A DNA stretch of 64,000 nucleotides from Shouchella xiaoxiensis (GTDB taxonomy: Bacteria; Bacillota; Bacilli; Bacillales; Bacillaceae_D), in the NCBI RefSeq assembly GCF_016907895.1, contig NZ_JAFBCV010000004.1:245467-309466 (forward strand), given 5' to 3'. This document shows, piece after piece, positions 1-9,953 of this stretch. A program made the position numbers and the translations under genes. How positions within the stretch are numbered: the stretch's first letter is position 1; the number at the start of each line of letters is the position of its first letter. Below the pieces are notes generated by a model, which saw only the letters and a list, made by a program, of their open reading frames with translations, had not been told where the DNA came from and searched no databases.

Positions 1-250
1 GCAACTGCACCATACATATCTTTTAATGACATACCCCTTTTTACCCGATTCAATGAACGCAAAAGCATGGGCATGTGCGTTTCACCTTGTTGCAGCGGAA
101 CAGCTAGGTTTAGATTCTGATGAAGCCAATATGGTTAGCTGCTACGGCTGTGAACGATTTGAAGTGCTTGCTGCCTCGGATGAGATTGAAGCGTTAGAGC
201 AAGATATTTTACTTGAGTCACAGGAAAATAATCAGTGGTTTCATACATAA
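1..250 (+). CDS. C-terminal fragment of a YsoA-like TPR protein
   Basis: The reading frame is open from base 2, so this is the 3' end of a gene that begins before the window; the ATG at 26 is probably internal. The residues FLPDSMNAKAWACAFH resemble the C-terminal part of YsoA-type tetratricopeptide proteins, where a similar proline-lysine-alanine-tryptophan stretch precedes a helix. In B. subtilis ysoA lies directly upstream of tig, which supports this call. No TPR repeat is visible because the N-terminal part is missing. The function of YsoA is not established. The call rests on position and a short motif. Confidence 0.5.
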   Translation, partial: QLHHTYLLMTYPFLPDSMNAKAWACAFHLVAAEQLGLDSDEANMVSCYGCERFEVLAASDEIEALEQDILLESQENNQWFHT

Positions 251-271
251 AAGATAAGAAATTTGTTTCGA

Positions 272-299
272 TTGAAAGATACAACCTTTATGTTATAAT
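272..299 (+). promoter_or_regulatory. Sigma-A promoter of tig
   Basis: TTGAAA at 272-277 and a perfect TATAAT at 294-299 are separated by 16 bases. The predicted start lies about 50 bases before the tig start codon. Confidence 0.7.
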
Positions 300-359
300 G
301 GAATGGTTGTCAAAAACGTGATAAAGTAGTCTAGAATTGATTAGTTGGAGGGAATAATT

Positions 360-1661
360 ATGTCTGCAAAATGGGAAAAAACAGAAGAAAATACAGGCGT
401 CTTAACGATTGAAGTTGAAGCTGATAAAGTCAATGATGCTTTAGATAAAGCTTTCAAAAAAGTTGTTCAGAAAGTGAATGTACCTGGATTCCGTAAAGGG
501 AAAATGCCAAGAGGTTTATTTGAAAAACAGTTTGGTGTTGAGTCTCTTTATCAAGATGCTATTGATATCTTATTACCAGATGCATATGCACAAGCGGTTG
601 AAGAATCTGGTATTTTTCCGGTCGATCGTCCAGAAATTGACGTAGAAACAATTGGAAAAAATGAAGTTCTTATTTTTAAAGCAACCGTTACAGTCAAACC
701 AGAAGTGAAATTGGGAGACTATAAAGGCCTTGAAGTTGAGGTACCTTCTACAGAAGTAACAGATGAAGATGTTGAAGAAGAAGTTAAAAAACTTCAAGAA
801 CGTCATGCTGAACTCGTTGTAGTTGAAGAAGGCGAAATTCAAGATGGGGATACAGCTGTTATTGATTTCGCTGGTTACGCTAACGGTGAAGCGTTTGAAG
901 GTGGAACGGCTGAAAACTATTCACTTGAGATCGGTTCAAACTCATTCATTCCAGGTTTTGAAGAGCAGTTAGTTGGTTTAAAATCAGGTGAAGAAAAAGA
1001 TGTAGAAATTACGTTCCCAGAAGAATATCATGCAGAAGATCTTGCTGGACAACCTGCTACTTTTAAAGTGAAAATCCATGATATTAAGCGCAAAGAACTT
1101 CCTGAACTTGATGATGAGTTTGCAAAAGATGCAAATGATCAAGTGGAGTCAATGGACGAACTAAAAGCTGAGCTACGTAAGACGCTCGAAGAACAGAGTA
1201 AAATGGACTCAGAAAATGCTGTTCGCGATGCATTACTAGAAAAAGCGGCAGATCAAGCTGAAATCAATGTACCTGACGCAATGGTTACGACTGAAACAGA
1301 TCGCATGTTACAGGAGTTTGGTCAGCGTCTTCAGTCTCAAGGAATGAACTTGGAGATGTACTTCCAATTCTCTGGGCAGACAGAAGATGACATGCGTGAA
1401 CAGTTTAAAGAAGATGCAAGCAAGCGCGTTCGTGTGAATCTTACGCTAGAAGCGATTTCTGAGAAGGAAGATGTTCAAGTTTCAGACGAGGAAATCGATG
1501 AAGAAGTACAAAAAATGGCTGATATGTATCAACGTTCAGCTGATGAAATCAAAGCGTTGCTTTCAGCTCAAGGTGGCCTAGAGAACGTAAGAGGCGACTT
1601 GAAAATGCGTAAAGCAATCGATGTTCTAGTTGAAAATAGTAAAGAGGCAGTTGCTGAATAA
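360..1661 (+). CDS. tig: Trigger factor, ribosome-associated chaperone and prolyl isomerase
   Basis: Trigger factor binds ribosomal protein L23 at the tunnel exit and protects nascent chains. The 433-residue product has the ribosome-binding N-terminal domain with the signature GFRKGK at residues 43-48, an FKBP-type peptidyl-prolyl isomerase domain at roughly 155-240, and a long acidic helical C-terminal chaperone domain. Length fits the family. I start at ATG 360 because GGAGGG at 347-352 is well placed for it; an in-frame TTG at 345 overlaps that ribosome-binding site and is rejected. It has its own promoter and terminator, so it is likely monocistronic, followed by clpX as in B. subtilis. 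Confidence 0.97.
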   Translation: MSAKWEKTEENTGVLTIEVEADKVNDALDKAFKKVVQKVNVPGFRKGKMPRGLFEKQFGVESLYQDAIDILLPDAYAQAVEESGIFPVDRPEIDVETIGKNEVLIFKATVTVKPEVKLGDYKGLEVEVPSTEVTDEDVEEEVKKLQERHAELVVVEEGEIQDGDTAVIDFAGYANGEAFEGGTAENYSLEIGSNSFIPGFEEQLVGLKSGEEKDVEITFPEEYHAEDLAGQPATFKVKIHDIKRKELPELDDEFAKDANDQVESMDELKAELRKTLEEQSKMDSENAVRDALLEKAADQAEINVPDAMVTTETDRMLQEFGQRLQSQGMNLEMYFQFSGQTEDDMREQFKEDASKRVRVNLTLEAISEKEDVQVSDEEIDEEVQKMADMYQRSADEIKALLSAQGGLENVRGDLKMRKAIDVLVENSKEAVAE

Positions 1662-1670
1662 GTAGAATTG

Positions 1671-1700
1671 GTACGGGTTTAAACCCGTACTTTTTCTTTT
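1671..1700 (+). terminator. Rho-independent terminator after tig
   Basis: A 20-base perfect palindrome at 1671-1690 (GTACGGGTTT and its complement) is followed by TTTTTCTTTTT. Confidence 0.85.
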
Positions 1701-2009
1701 TATTAACAGGCATGTTTTTGTAAGATCTTCATAAGGTAAGTATGATCGCTTCTGTTTCTGAACAAAATGGTACTGTAATGAAAAAGGAGGATTTCAGCGC
1801 AATTACTTGAATTGTACAAGAGGCATAAGTACAATAATATAAAGAAACGTTTATAAGCTTTCTTTTACGGCAATAAGAGTTCATACATAATGGTGCAAAT
1901 TTCTAGAGTGTTGATTCGGTCTATGCTAAAATGATTTGACGTTAGTTATTATCACAAGTTGGTATCTACTTGAGCTAAAAAAAGAGAATATCCTGTAAGG
2001 GGTGAGGTC
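1701..2009 (+). promoter_or_regulatory. tig-clpX intergenic region with possible clpX promoter
   Basis: About 300 bases without a supported gene. A possible extended -10 (TGCTAAAAT) lies at 1924-1932, about 80 bases before clpX, but no good -35 is present. AAAAAGGAGG at 1781-1790 looks like a ribosome-binding site, but only frames of about ten codons follow it, so I do not call a gene. No CtsR-type heptad repeat was seen. Confidence 0.35.
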
Positions 2010-3281
2010 ATGTTTAAATTTAATGAGGAAAAAGGACAATTAAAATGTTCTTTCTGTGGGAAAACCCAGGACCAAGTTAGAAAATTAGTAGCTGGCCCTG
2101 GCGTGTATATATGTGATGAGTGTATCGAACTCTGTACCGAGATTGTTGAAGAAGAGCTAGGAACAGACGAGGAAGTTGAGCTTGAAGAAATTCCTAAGCC
2201 AAGTGAAATCTGTGGAATTCTTGATGACTATGTGATTGGCCAACGTGATGCAAAGAAATCATTAGCTGTCGCGGTTTACAATCATTACAAGCGAATTAAC
2301 TCAATGGCTCGCTCTGAAGATGTAGAGCTTTCTAAAAGTAACATTACAATGATTGGTCCGACTGGTAGTGGTAAAACGTTACTTGCACAAACGTTAGCAC
2401 GTATTCTAAACGTACCTTTCGCAATAGCCGACGCGACATCTTTAACTGAGGCTGGTTATGTAGGGGAAGATGTTGAAAACATTTTGCTTAAACTCATTCA
2501 AGCAGCTGATTATGATGTCGAGAAAGCAGAAAAAGGAATTATTTATATCGATGAGATCGACAAGGTTGCTCGAAAGTCGGAAAATCCATCAATCACTCGC
2601 GATGTATCGGGTGAGGGTGTTCAGCAAGCTTTGCTGAAAATCCTTGAAGGGACTACAGCGAGTGTGCCGCCACAAGGTGGTAGAAAGCATCCTCATCAAG
2701 AATTCATCCAAATTGATACAACAAATGTTCTCTTTATTTGCGGTGGCGCATTTGATGGAATTGAACAAATCATTAAAAGTCGTTTAGGTAAAAAAGTCAT
2801 CGGATTTGGTTCAAACGAAGGAAGTCAAGATGAGTTAAAGCCTGGCGAATATTTATCAAAAGTGTTGCCTGAAGACTTGCTTCGCTTTGGCTTAATTCCT
2901 GAGTTTATTGGTCGATTACCAATCATCTCAAGTTTGACGCCACTCGATACGGACGCGCTAGTTGAAATTTTAACAAAGCCAAAAAATGCTCTTGTTAAGC
3001 AATATCAAAAATTGCTTGAGCTTGATGAAGTTGAGTTAGAGTTTACAGATGAAGCGTTAAAAGAAATTGCTAAAAAAGCGATTGAGCGAAAAACAGGAGC
3101 AAGAGGTCTTCGTTCCATTATTGAGGGCATTATGTTAGATGTAATGTTTGACTTGCCATCACGCGAAGACGCCGTTAAATGTATCATCCATGAAGGCTGT
3201 ATTACTGAAAATGCTGCACCGATTATTAAATCTGCTGATGGAACTGAACTTTCTCTTGATAAACCAAAAGAAAGTGCGTAA
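2010..3281 (+). CDS. clpX: ClpX, ATP-binding unfoldase subunit of ClpXP protease
   Basis: ClpX is a hexameric AAA+ unfoldase that feeds substrates, including SsrA-tagged proteins, to ClpP in the cytoplasm. The 423-residue product carries the four-cysteine zinc-binding domain (C13, C16, C35, C38) used for dimerisation and adaptor binding, a Walker A motif GPTGSGKT near residue 115, a Walker B region ending DEIDK near 182, and the GFG-like loop in a [11 protein letters not shown] context. Length matches the family (about 420). The start ATG follows a GGGGTGAGG ribosome-binding site. It has a strong terminator, so it is separated from lonB. Confidence 0.98.
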   Translation: MFKFNEEKGQLKCSFCGKTQDQVRKLVAGPGVYICDECIELCTEIVEEELGTDEEVELEEIPKPSEICGILDDYVIGQRDAKKSLAVAVYNHYKRINSMARSEDVELSKSNITMIGPTGSGKTLLAQTLARILNVPFAIADATSLTEAGYVGEDVENILLKLIQAADYDVEKAEKGIIYIDEIDKVARKSENPSITRDVSGEGVQQALLKILEGTTASVPPQGGRKHPHQEFIQIDTTNVLFICGGAFDGIEQIIKSRLGKKVIGFGSNEGSQDELKPGEYLSKVLPEDLLRFGLIPEFIGRLPIISSLTPLDTDALVEILTKPKNALVKQYQKLLELDEVELEFTDEALKEIAKKAIERKTGARGLRSIIEGIMLDVMFDLPSREDAVKCIIHEGCITENAAPIIKSADGTELSLDKPKESA

Positions 3282-3290
3282 ATGGATTGA

Positions 3291-3325
3291 CCCCCTTTTA
3301 GCTTAGGCTAAAAGGGGGTTTTTTT
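3291..3325 (+). terminator. Rho-independent terminator after clpX
   Basis: A 12-bp stem (CCCCCTTTTAGC at 3291-3302 with its complement at 3307-3318), a TTAG loop and a following run of seven Ts. Confidence 0.93.
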
Positions 3326-3328
3326 GCT

Positions 3329-3359
3329 GTGTAGCAAGCTGTTCAGAATTGGAAATAAT
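3329..3359 (+). promoter_or_regulatory. Candidate sigma-F promoter of lonB
   Basis: GGAAATAAT at 3351-3359 fits the sigma-F -10 pattern GGNRANANT. GTGTA at 3329-3333 is a one-mismatch -35 with 17 bases between, slightly long. B. subtilis lonB is known to be transcribed in the forespore by sigma-F, which raises the prior. Confidence 0.4.
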
Positions 3360-3432
3360 GAGCTTCTAAGATTAAGACTAATGAGTAAGCTGAAGGAAAT
3401 ACTAACAGCATCATACATCAGGAGGTCATAAA

Positions 3433-5103
3433 ATGGGGTTTACAACCATTGCATTATTTATTCAGCTCTTTTTTGGAGTCATTATAGGGGTTTATTTCTG
3501 GAACCTCTTAAAGAATCAACGCAGTCAAAAAACATATATTGATAAAGAATCAAAAATTGAATTAGAAAAAATGCGTAAATTGAGAGCGGTACGATTGTCT
3601 GAGCCGCTAGCAGAAAAAGTTAGACCAAAGCAGCTTGCAGATGTGGTTGGGCAAGAGGATGGACTAAAAACATTGCGGATGGCTATTTGTGGACCGAATC
3701 CACAACATGTCATCATTTATGGACCACCAGGTGTAGGGAAAACGGCAGCTGCTAGATTGGTTTTAGATGAAGCAAAAAGAGGAGGAAATTCGCCTTTTCA
3801 ATCGACAGCTGTTTTTGTTGAACTAGATGGAGCAACATCACGGTTTGATGAAAGAGGGATAGCTGATCCATTAATTGGCTCTGTACATGATCCGATTTAT
3901 CAAGGGGCGGGCGCTATGGGGCAAGCTGGTGTACCGCAACCAAAGCCCGGGGCAGTTACAAAGGCCCATGGTGGTGTTCTTTTCATTGATGAAATTGGAG
4001 AACTGCACACAATTCAACAAAATAAATTATTAAAAGTTTTAGAAGATCGAAAAGTTTTTCTGGAAAGTGCTTACTATAGTTCAGAAAACGATCAAATCCC
4101 TTCGCATATTCACGATATATTCAAAAGGGGCTTACCGGCTGATTTTCGGTTGATCGCTGCAACTACAAGACAACCAGAGGAAATGCCACCGGCCATTCGT
4201 TCGCGCTGTTTAGAGGTATTCTTCAGAGCGCTTGATCCGAACGAAATTAAAGAAATTGCAAATCGAGCAGCAGAAAAAACGTCAATGGTTTTAGCTGAAG
4301 AGGCTGCTGCAAAGATAGCTTCTTATGCAACAAACGGTCGGGAAACCGTTAATATTGTTCAAATTGCTGTTGGAGTTGCTAGGTCAGAGAATCGAACAAC
4401 AATTACTGTTGCTGATGTAGAATGGGTCGTCCATTCGAGTCAACTATCTCCGCGTCCGGAACGAAAAATCCATGAAGAACCTTTGATTGGTTTAGTAAAT
4501 GGACTTGCGGTGACAGGGCCCAGCAGCGGTGCTCTGCTGGAAATTGAAGTACTTGTACAAGAAAGAGCTGGTCAAGGTGTGTTAACCATTACGGGAATTG
4601 CTGAAGAAGAGCAGTCGGGATCCCAAGTACGATCAATCCGAAGAAAAAGTATGGCTCGCTCGTCTGTTGAAAATGTTATTTCCGTTTTGAAACGAAAGGG
4701 TGTACCAACAGGAGATTATGATATTCACGTCAATTTTCCTGGAGGGACACCAGTAGACGGTCCTTCAGCTGGTATTGCAATAGCTACGGGGATTTACTCA
4801 GGGATTCATCAAATTCCTGTATCCAATCAGTTCGCCATGACCGGGGAATTAAGTATTCATGGTAAAGTCAAGCCAATTGGCGGTGTTGTTGCTAAAGCAA
4901 AAGCTGCAAAATTAGCGGGAGTTACAGATGTGATCATACCAAAGGAAAATGAACAGGCTATTTTAAAATCGATTGAAGGCATTACAATTCATAGCGTGAC
5001 AACCTTTGATGAAGTGTTATCATTAGCGCTTGTTCAGGAAGAGGAGCCTAAAGAAGTCATACCTGCTCAAGCATACCAACCGACAAGAACCATCACAATC
5101 TAA
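3433..5103 (+). CDS. lonB: LonB, forespore-type Lon protease
   Basis: LonB is a membrane-anchored ATP-dependent serine protease made in the forespore of Bacillus. The 556-residue product begins with a hydrophobic anchor (about residues 3-24), has a AAA+ module with Walker A GPPGVGKT at 97-104, and a C-terminal Lon protease domain with the catalytic Ser445 (in GPSAG) and Lys488 (in GGVVAK). It lacks the large N-terminal substrate domain of LonA, as expected for LonB. The start ATG has an AGGAGGT ribosome-binding site nine bases upstream. It sits between clpX and lonA, as in B. subtilis. Confidence 0.95.
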   Translation: MGFTTIALFIQLFFGVIIGVYFWNLLKNQRSQKTYIDKESKIELEKMRKLRAVRLSEPLAEKVRPKQLADVVGQEDGLKTLRMAICGPNPQHVIIYGPPGVGKTAAARLVLDEAKRGGNSPFQSTAVFVELDGATSRFDERGIADPLIGSVHDPIYQGAGAMGQAGVPQPKPGAVTKAHGGVLFIDEIGELHTIQQNKLLKVLEDRKVFLESAYYSSENDQIPSHIHDIFKRGLPADFRLIAATTRQPEEMPPAIRSRCLEVFFRALDPNEIKEIANRAAEKTSMVLAEEAAAKIASYATNGRETVNIVQIAVGVARSENRTTITVADVEWVVHSSQLSPRPERKIHEEPLIGLVNGLAVTGPSSGALLEIEVLVQERAGQGVLTITGIAEEEQSGSQVRSIRRKSMARSSVENVISVLKRKGVPTGDYDIHVNFPGGTPVDGPSAGIAIATGIYSGIHQIPVSNQFAMTGELSIHGKVKPIGGVVAKAKAAKLAGVTDVIIPKENEQAILKSIEGITIHSVTTFDEVLSLALVQEEEPKEVIPAQAYQPTRTITI

Positions 5104-5176
5104 CTATTAGACAAAAGACGTTCATATAGGATAAAATGAATAGATGGATTAATCACTTAAAAAAGAGATAAACGTG

Positions 5177-5202
5177 GAGCGTCATTTGATTGAATGACGC
5201 TC
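5177..5202 (+). terminator. Hairpin after lonB, weak terminator
   Basis: A perfect 10-bp stem (GAGCGTCATT at 5177-5186 and its complement at 5193-5202) with a six-base loop. It is not followed by a clean T tract, so it may terminate weakly or only stabilise the lonB message. Confidence 0.45.
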
Positions 5203-5321
5203 TATCGTATGTGTTAATAACATATTCTCACAAATAGGATTAATTTAGGTGTTCGTGAGATAAACATAAACATACAGACAAACAAAAATATACATTTGAT
5301 TATGGCGGAGGTGTTACGCGG

Positions 5322-7655
5322 ATGGTTGATATAAATCAAGAACGACGAGTTCCGCTCCTTCCTTTGCGTGGTGTCCTCATTTTTCCTGGGGCAATCATGC
5401 ATTTAGATGTTGGACGTGAAAAATCAGTTAAAGCTTTAGAAGAAGCACAAAACAATGATCACTATTTATTTTTGGCAACGCAAAAACAAACAACACAAGA
5501 CGATCCACAAGAAGAGGATTTATTTAAAGTTGGGACGTTTGCAAAGATAATTCAAACTTCAAAACTAGCAAATGGGACCGTACGCATTCAAGTAGAAGGA
5601 AAGCAACGTGGAGAAATTAAGGCTTTAGTTGACCACGGAGATGTACTTGTTGTTGATGTTTCCTTGTATGAGCAAGATCAAAAAATGGACGTAGAAACTG
5701 AGGCGTTAATGCGGACGCTTGTTTCGATGTATGAGCAATTTGTTAAGCAATCTAAAAGAGCTTCTCAAGAAACGTTAACAACTTTAAAAGAAACGACTTT
5801 ACCTGAACCTTTCTCTGACCTAATTGCCACAAATCTTACCTTAAAACTCGCGCAAAAGCAGGAATTGCTTGAGCTTATTCCAGTAAAAGAACGCCTTCAT
5901 AAGCTCATTGAACTGCTTGGAAATGAGCAAGAAGTATTAGGGTTAGAAAAGAAAATTGGTCAACGAGTAAAACGTTCAATGGAAAAAACACAAAAAGAAT
6001 ACTATTTACGTGAGCAGATGAAAGCTATTCAAAAAGAACTGGGTGATCGTGAAGGTCGCACTGGTGAAATTGCAGAACTCAAAGAAAAGATAGAAGCTGC
6101 AGGAATGCCTGAACATGTTTATGAGAAAGCAATTAAAGAGTTAGGGCGTTATGAGAAAATGCCAGCTAACGCAGGTGAAAGCTCGATTTTAAGAAATTAC
6201 CTTGACTGGATCATCCAGCTGCCTTGGTCGGAAGAAACAGAAGATCAATTAGACGTTAATCAAGCAGGAATTATTTTAGATGAAGATCACTATGGTCTTG
6301 ATAAAGTAAAAGAACGTGTATTGGAATATTTAGCTGTTCGTCAATTGACGAATTCTATGAAAGGTCCAATTCTATGTCTAGCGGGCCCTCCAGGGGTCGG
6401 TAAAACATCTTTAGCGCGGTCAATTGCCCGATCATTAAATCGTAAATTTGTGCGAATGTCCCTCGGTGGTGTTCGTGATGAAGCAGAAATCAGAGGGCAT
6501 CGTCGAACGTATGTAGGGGCAATGCCGGGTCGTCTAATACAAGGGATGAAACGCGCAGAAACGGTTAACCCTGTTTTCTTATTGGATGAGATCGATAAAA
6601 TGGCTCAAGATTTTCGGGGTGATCCTGCATCGGCCTTGTTAGAGGTGCTTGATCCAGAGCAAAATAGCACGTTTAGTGATCACTACCTTGAAGAAGCGTA
6701 TGATTTATCTAAAGTTATGTTCGTAACAACAGCAAACAACATCGGCACAATCCCTGCTCCTTTACTGGATCGAATGGAGATTATTTCGATTCCAGGTTAT
6801 ACGGAGCTGGAGAAAACGCAAATAGCGATTAATTATTTGTTGCCAAAACAGATGAAAGAGCATGGACTTACTAAGAGCATGCTGCAGTTAAAAGAGCCAG
6901 CTCTGAAAAAAGTCATTCGTTTCTATACCCGAGAAGCAGGGGTTCGAGGTTTAGAAAGACAACTTGCAACGATTTGTCGTAAAGCGGCAAAAATGATCGT
7001 AATGAAAGAAAAGAAACGTGTGACAGTATCAGAAAAAGCTGTTGAAGAAATGCTCGGAAAACCTCGGTTTCGTTATGGAATGGCAGAAGTTGAGGATCAG
7101 ATTGGAGCGGCGACTGGTCTTGCCTATACTTCAGCAGGAGGGACAACACTTGCAATTGAAGTGTCAGCCGTTCCTGGTAAAGGGAAACTGACGTTAACAG
7201 GTAAGCTAGGAGATGTGATGAAAGAATCTGCTCAAGCTGCATTTAGCTTTATTCGCTCTCGTTCAAATCAGCTAGATATTGATCCAAGTTTTAACGAGAA
7301 AACGGATATTCACATTCATGTTCCTGAAGGAGCTACACCAAAAGATGGTCCATCCGCCGGAATTACGATGGCAACAGCGCTTATATCTGCCTTAACCAAT
7401 CGAAAAGTTGATCGAGAAGTCGGGATGACCGGGGAGATTACATTAAGAGGTCGTGTGCTGCCAATCGGTGGTTTAAAAGAGAAGGCAATGAGTGCTCATC
7501 GTGCAGGAATTAAAACAATTATTATTCCAAAAGACAATGAACGCGATATTGACGATATTCCTGAAAGTGTTCGAAATGAGCTGACGATTGTTTTAGTTGA
7601 ACATTTAGATGAGGTCTTAAACGTCGCTTTGAAAGAAGGCGAGTCATTAAAATGA
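5322..7655 (+). CDS. lonA: LonA, ATP-dependent serine protease
   Basis: LonA degrades misfolded and regulatory proteins in the cytoplasm. The 777-residue product has the LAN substrate-binding domain (about 10-205), a coiled-coil segment, a AAA+ module with Walker A GPPGVGKT at 355-362, and the protease domain with the Ser678-Lys721 dyad (GPSAG and GGLKEK). Length fits the family (774 in B. subtilis). A GGAGGT ribosome-binding site precedes the ATG. Its stop overlaps the start of ysxC (ATGA), so the two are translationally coupled. Confidence 0.98.
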   Translation: MVDINQERRVPLLPLRGVLIFPGAIMHLDVGREKSVKALEEAQNNDHYLFLATQKQTTQDDPQEEDLFKVGTFAKIIQTSKLANGTVRIQVEGKQRGEIKALVDHGDVLVVDVSLYEQDQKMDVETEALMRTLVSMYEQFVKQSKRASQETLTTLKETTLPEPFSDLIATNLTLKLAQKQELLELIPVKERLHKLIELLGNEQEVLGLEKKIGQRVKRSMEKTQKEYYLREQMKAIQKELGDREGRTGEIAELKEKIEAAGMPEHVYEKAIKELGRYEKMPANAGESSILRNYLDWIIQLPWSEETEDQLDVNQAGIILDEDHYGLDKVKERVLEYLAVRQLTNSMKGPILCLAGPPGVGKTSLARSIARSLNRKFVRMSLGGVRDEAEIRGHRRTYVGAMPGRLIQGMKRAETVNPVFLLDEIDKMAQDFRGDPASALLEVLDPEQNSTFSDHYLEEAYDLSKVMFVTTANNIGTIPAPLLDRMEIISIPGYTELEKTQIAINYLLPKQMKEHGLTKSMLQLKEPALKKVIRFYTREAGVRGLERQLATICRKAAKMIVMKEKKRVTVSEKAVEEMLGKPRFRYGMAEVEDQIGAATGLAYTSAGGTTLAIEVSAVPGKGKLTLTGKLGDVMKESAQAAFSFIRSRSNQLDIDPSFNEKTDIHIHVPEGATPKDGPSAGITMATALISALTNRKVDREVGMTGEITLRGRVLPIGGLKEKAMSAHRAGIKTIIIPKDNERDIDDIPESVRNELTIVLVEHLDEVLNVALKEGESLK

Positions 7656-8239
7656 AAGTTGTAAAAGCTGATTTAGAACATGTAGCGGTTAAACCAGAAC
7701 AATATCCAACAACTCTTCTACCTGAATTAGCGTTAGCTGGTAGGTCAAATGTTGGGAAGTCATCATTTATCAACAAAATGTTAAATCGAAAAGGGTTGGC
7801 TCGGACATCGGGTCAACCAGGTAAAACACAAACTCTTAATTTCTATGAAATCAATGAAAAGCTCTATTTTGTTGATGTACCGGGATACGGATATGCAAAA
7901 GTTTCGAAGTCTGAACGTGCGGCTTGGGGACGAATGATTGAAGAATACTTGGCTGAACGTGAGCAGTTAAAGGCAGTCCTTCAGCTCGTTGATATTCGTC
8001 ATAATCCTTCAGAAGATGATAAGCTAATGTATAATTGGATGAAGCATTTCGAAATTCCAGTGATCTTAGTTGCAACCAAAGCAGATAAGATTCCTAAAGG
8101 AAAATGGCAAAAAAGTTTGGCGCAAATTTCCAAAGCATTAGACAAAGATCCTCTTGATCCAATTTTAACATTTTCTTCGGAAACCGGTCATGGGAAGGAA
8201 GAAGCTTGGAAAACGATTACTAAGCAGTTAAAGGTTTAA
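7652..8239 (+). CDS. ysxC: YsxC/EngB, GTPase for 50S ribosome assembly
   Basis: YsxC is an essential TRAFAC-class GTPase needed for maturation of the large ribosomal subunit. The 195-residue product has G1 (GRSNVGKS, residues 30-37), G2 threonine region, G3 (DVPGYG, near 72) and G4 (TKAD, near 145). It overlaps lonA by four bases (ATGA), the conserved arrangement in Bacillus, and is followed by a strong terminator. Confidence 0.97.
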   Translation: MKVVKADLEHVAVKPEQYPTTLLPELALAGRSNVGKSSFINKMLNRKGLARTSGQPGKTQTLNFYEINEKLYFVDVPGYGYAKVSKSERAAWGRMIEEYLAEREQLKAVLQLVDIRHNPSEDDKLMYNWMKHFEIPVILVATKADKIPKGKWQKSLAQISKALDKDPLDPILTFSSETGHGKEEAWKTITKQLKV

Positions 8240-8242
8240 ACA

Positions 8243-8273
8243 AAAAAGCAGTGGAGCATTCCACTGCTTTTTT
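8243..8273 (+). terminator. Terminator after lonA-ysxC
   Basis: GCAGTGGA at 8248-8255 pairs with TCCACTGC at 8260-8267; flanking As pair with the six-T tail. Confidence 0.92.
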
Positions 8274-8313
8274 ATAAAGTAAAGGAATGTCTATGTTTGT
8301 TCACAAAATTATT

Positions 8314-8357
8314 TTGAGTGCTTATTTAGACATGTTATAATTTAGGCATGATATAAT
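8314..8357 (+). promoter_or_regulatory. Tandem extended -10 promoters of hemA
   Basis: P1: TTGAGT at 8314-8319, 16-base spacer, TGTTATAAT (extended -10) with TATAAT at 8336-8341. P2: a second TGATATAAT with TATAAT at 8352-8357. The two -10 regions lie in near-identical direct repeats (CATGTTATAAT and CATGATATAAT) 16 bases apart. The hem operon of B. subtilis is PerR-regulated, but I see no intact PerR palindrome here, only AT-rich half-site-like sequence. Confidence 0.65.
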
Positions 8358-8421
8358 GAGAAATGGATAAAGTAGATAAGAGAAAGATTCGTAACGGATT
8401 GTGTTTAGGGGGCATTTTAAC

Positions 8422-9789
8422 ATGCATACGATTGTAGTAGGAGTAAATTATAAATCGGCCCCGGTGGAAATACGCGAAAAACTCGCGTTTGATGAAGAGC
8501 ATTTACCAGCTGCTCTTGTTCAGTTGCGTTCTGCTAAGAGCATTATGGAATGTGTCATTTTATCAACATGCAACAGGACTGAATTGTATGTTGTAGCAGA
8601 CCAATTGCATACCGGACGCCATTTTACTAAAACTTTTTTAGCAAATTGGTTCTCAATCGACAAGCAAGAGTTATCTCCATATTTAACAATTAGGGAAGAC
8701 GACCACGCGGTAGAGCACTTATTAAGGGTTGCATGTGGTCTTGATTCAATGGTCATTGGTGAGACGCAAATTCTTGGTCAAGCAAAACAAGCTTTTCGTT
8801 TAGCTCAAGATCATCAAGTGACAGGAACGATCTTTAATCAATTATTTAAACAGGCTATCACGCTTGGTAAGCGTGCTCATAGTTCGACTTCAATCTCTTC
8901 ACAGGCGGTTTCTGTCAGTTATGCGGGAATTGAATTAGGTAAGAAAATATTCGGTAGTTTTGAAGGGAAACATGTGTTAATTGTTGGAGCGGGTAAAATG
9001 AGTGAGCTAACGGCAACGCACTTACGTTCAAATGGAGCGGCTTCAATCAGCGTAATGAATCGAAACGTTGACAAAGCCCAAGGGCTAGCAGATCGATTTA
9101 ATGGCACAGCGGCCTCATTTGATTCGTTGGAGGCTGAGTTGCAAAAAGCAGATGTCCTGATAAGTTCTACAGGAGCAAGAGGTTTTGTCTTGACGAAAGA
9201 AAATACGCAAAAAGCGCTGGAAAAACGAGACAATCGCCCGCTCTTCATGATTGATATTGCTGTTCCTCGTGATATTGATCCAGCAATTGAGTCTCATGAG
9301 CATGTTCACCTATATGACATAGACAACTTACAAAATATTGTAGAGGCAAACAAACAAGAGCGCGAAAAGGAAGCCGAAAAAATTGAACTTATGATTGAAA
9401 GTGAGTTAATTGATTATAAGACGTGGCTGAACACGCTTGGTGTTGTACCCATTATTACAGCTCTTAGAGAAAAAGCGTTGCAAATTCAAGGTGAAACAAT
9501 GGTTAGTATTGAACGAAAGCTCCCTCATTTAACGGAGAGAGAGCTTAAAGTATTAAGAAAACATACGAAAAGTATTGTCAATCAACTGTTACGTGATCCG
9601 TTAACGAAAGTAAAAGAACTAGCAGCTGAACCTGATGCGAAGCATTCTTTGGACTTGTTTACTGAGATTTTTGCTCTAAGTTATCAACTTGAAGTGGAAA
9701 CGAAAAAAGAAAGACTTAACGAGCTTGAAAAAGTTTGGCAACATCACGTTCAACCTGATTACTTGGAAACCATTGCACTACGCTCATAA
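8422..9789 (+). CDS. hemA: Glutamyl-tRNA reductase, first step of haem synthesis
   Basis: HemA reduces glutamyl-tRNA(Glu) with NADPH to glutamate-1-semialdehyde, the first committed step of C5-pathway tetrapyrrole synthesis. The 455-residue product has the catalytic Cys50 in STCNRTE, the N-terminal catalytic domain, a Rossmann NADPH domain ([12 protein letters not shown] near 190) and the C-terminal dimerisation helices. I use ATG 8422, which begins [14 protein letters not shown] like other HemA proteins and has AGGGGG about ten bases upstream; the in-frame GTG at 8401 overlaps that site. The next gene should be hemX but is hemC. Confidence 0.97.
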   Translation: MHTIVVGVNYKSAPVEIREKLAFDEEHLPAALVQLRSAKSIMECVILSTCNRTELYVVADQLHTGRHFTKTFLANWFSIDKQELSPYLTIREDDHAVEHLLRVACGLDSMVIGETQILGQAKQAFRLAQDHQVTGTIFNQLFKQAITLGKRAHSSTSISSQAVSVSYAGIELGKKIFGSFEGKHVLIVGAGKMSELTATHLRSNGAASISVMNRNVDKAQGLADRFNGTAASFDSLEAELQKADVLISSTGARGFVLTKENTQKALEKRDNRPLFMIDIAVPRDIDPAIESHEHVHLYDIDNLQNIVEANKQEREKEAEKIELMIESELIDYKTWLNTLGVVPIITALREKALQIQGETMVSIERKLPHLTERELKVLRKHTKSIVNQLLRDPLTKVKELAAEPDAKHSLDLFTEIFALSYQLEVETKKERLNELEKVWQHHVQPDYLETIALRS

Positions 9790-9815
9790 GCATCTACTAT
9801 AGAATCTGTACAATT

Positions 9816-9848
9816 AAAGCCAGAAGGTTTATTCCTTCTGGTTGATTT
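9816..9848 (+). terminator. Hairpin between hemA and hemC
   Basis: CCAGAAGG at 9820-9827 pairs with CCTTCTGG at 9834-9841 around a TTTATT loop, followed by TTGATTTTA. This is a plausible weak terminator or attenuator inside what is normally one operon. A weak promoter (TTACAT, 18 bases, TAGATA at 9898-9903) may restart transcription before hemC. Confidence 0.5.
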
Positions 9849-9953
9849 TATAAAATGACGAGACTGCCTTTCGTTACATAAGAGATTTTAAGAAGTTTAG
9901 ATACGGTACTTGATGAGAGATATTCACAGGAAACTGGGTTTTGGAGGAATAAG

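Noticed and set aside
1778..1815. Tiny frame near AAAAAGGAGG between tig and clpX
   Set aside because: Only about ten codons and no homology or coupling to a downstream gene; not enough to call a leader peptide.
5214..5402. Open frame on the minus strand upstream of lonA
   Set aside because: It covers the lonA ribosome-binding site and start in antisense and has no support.
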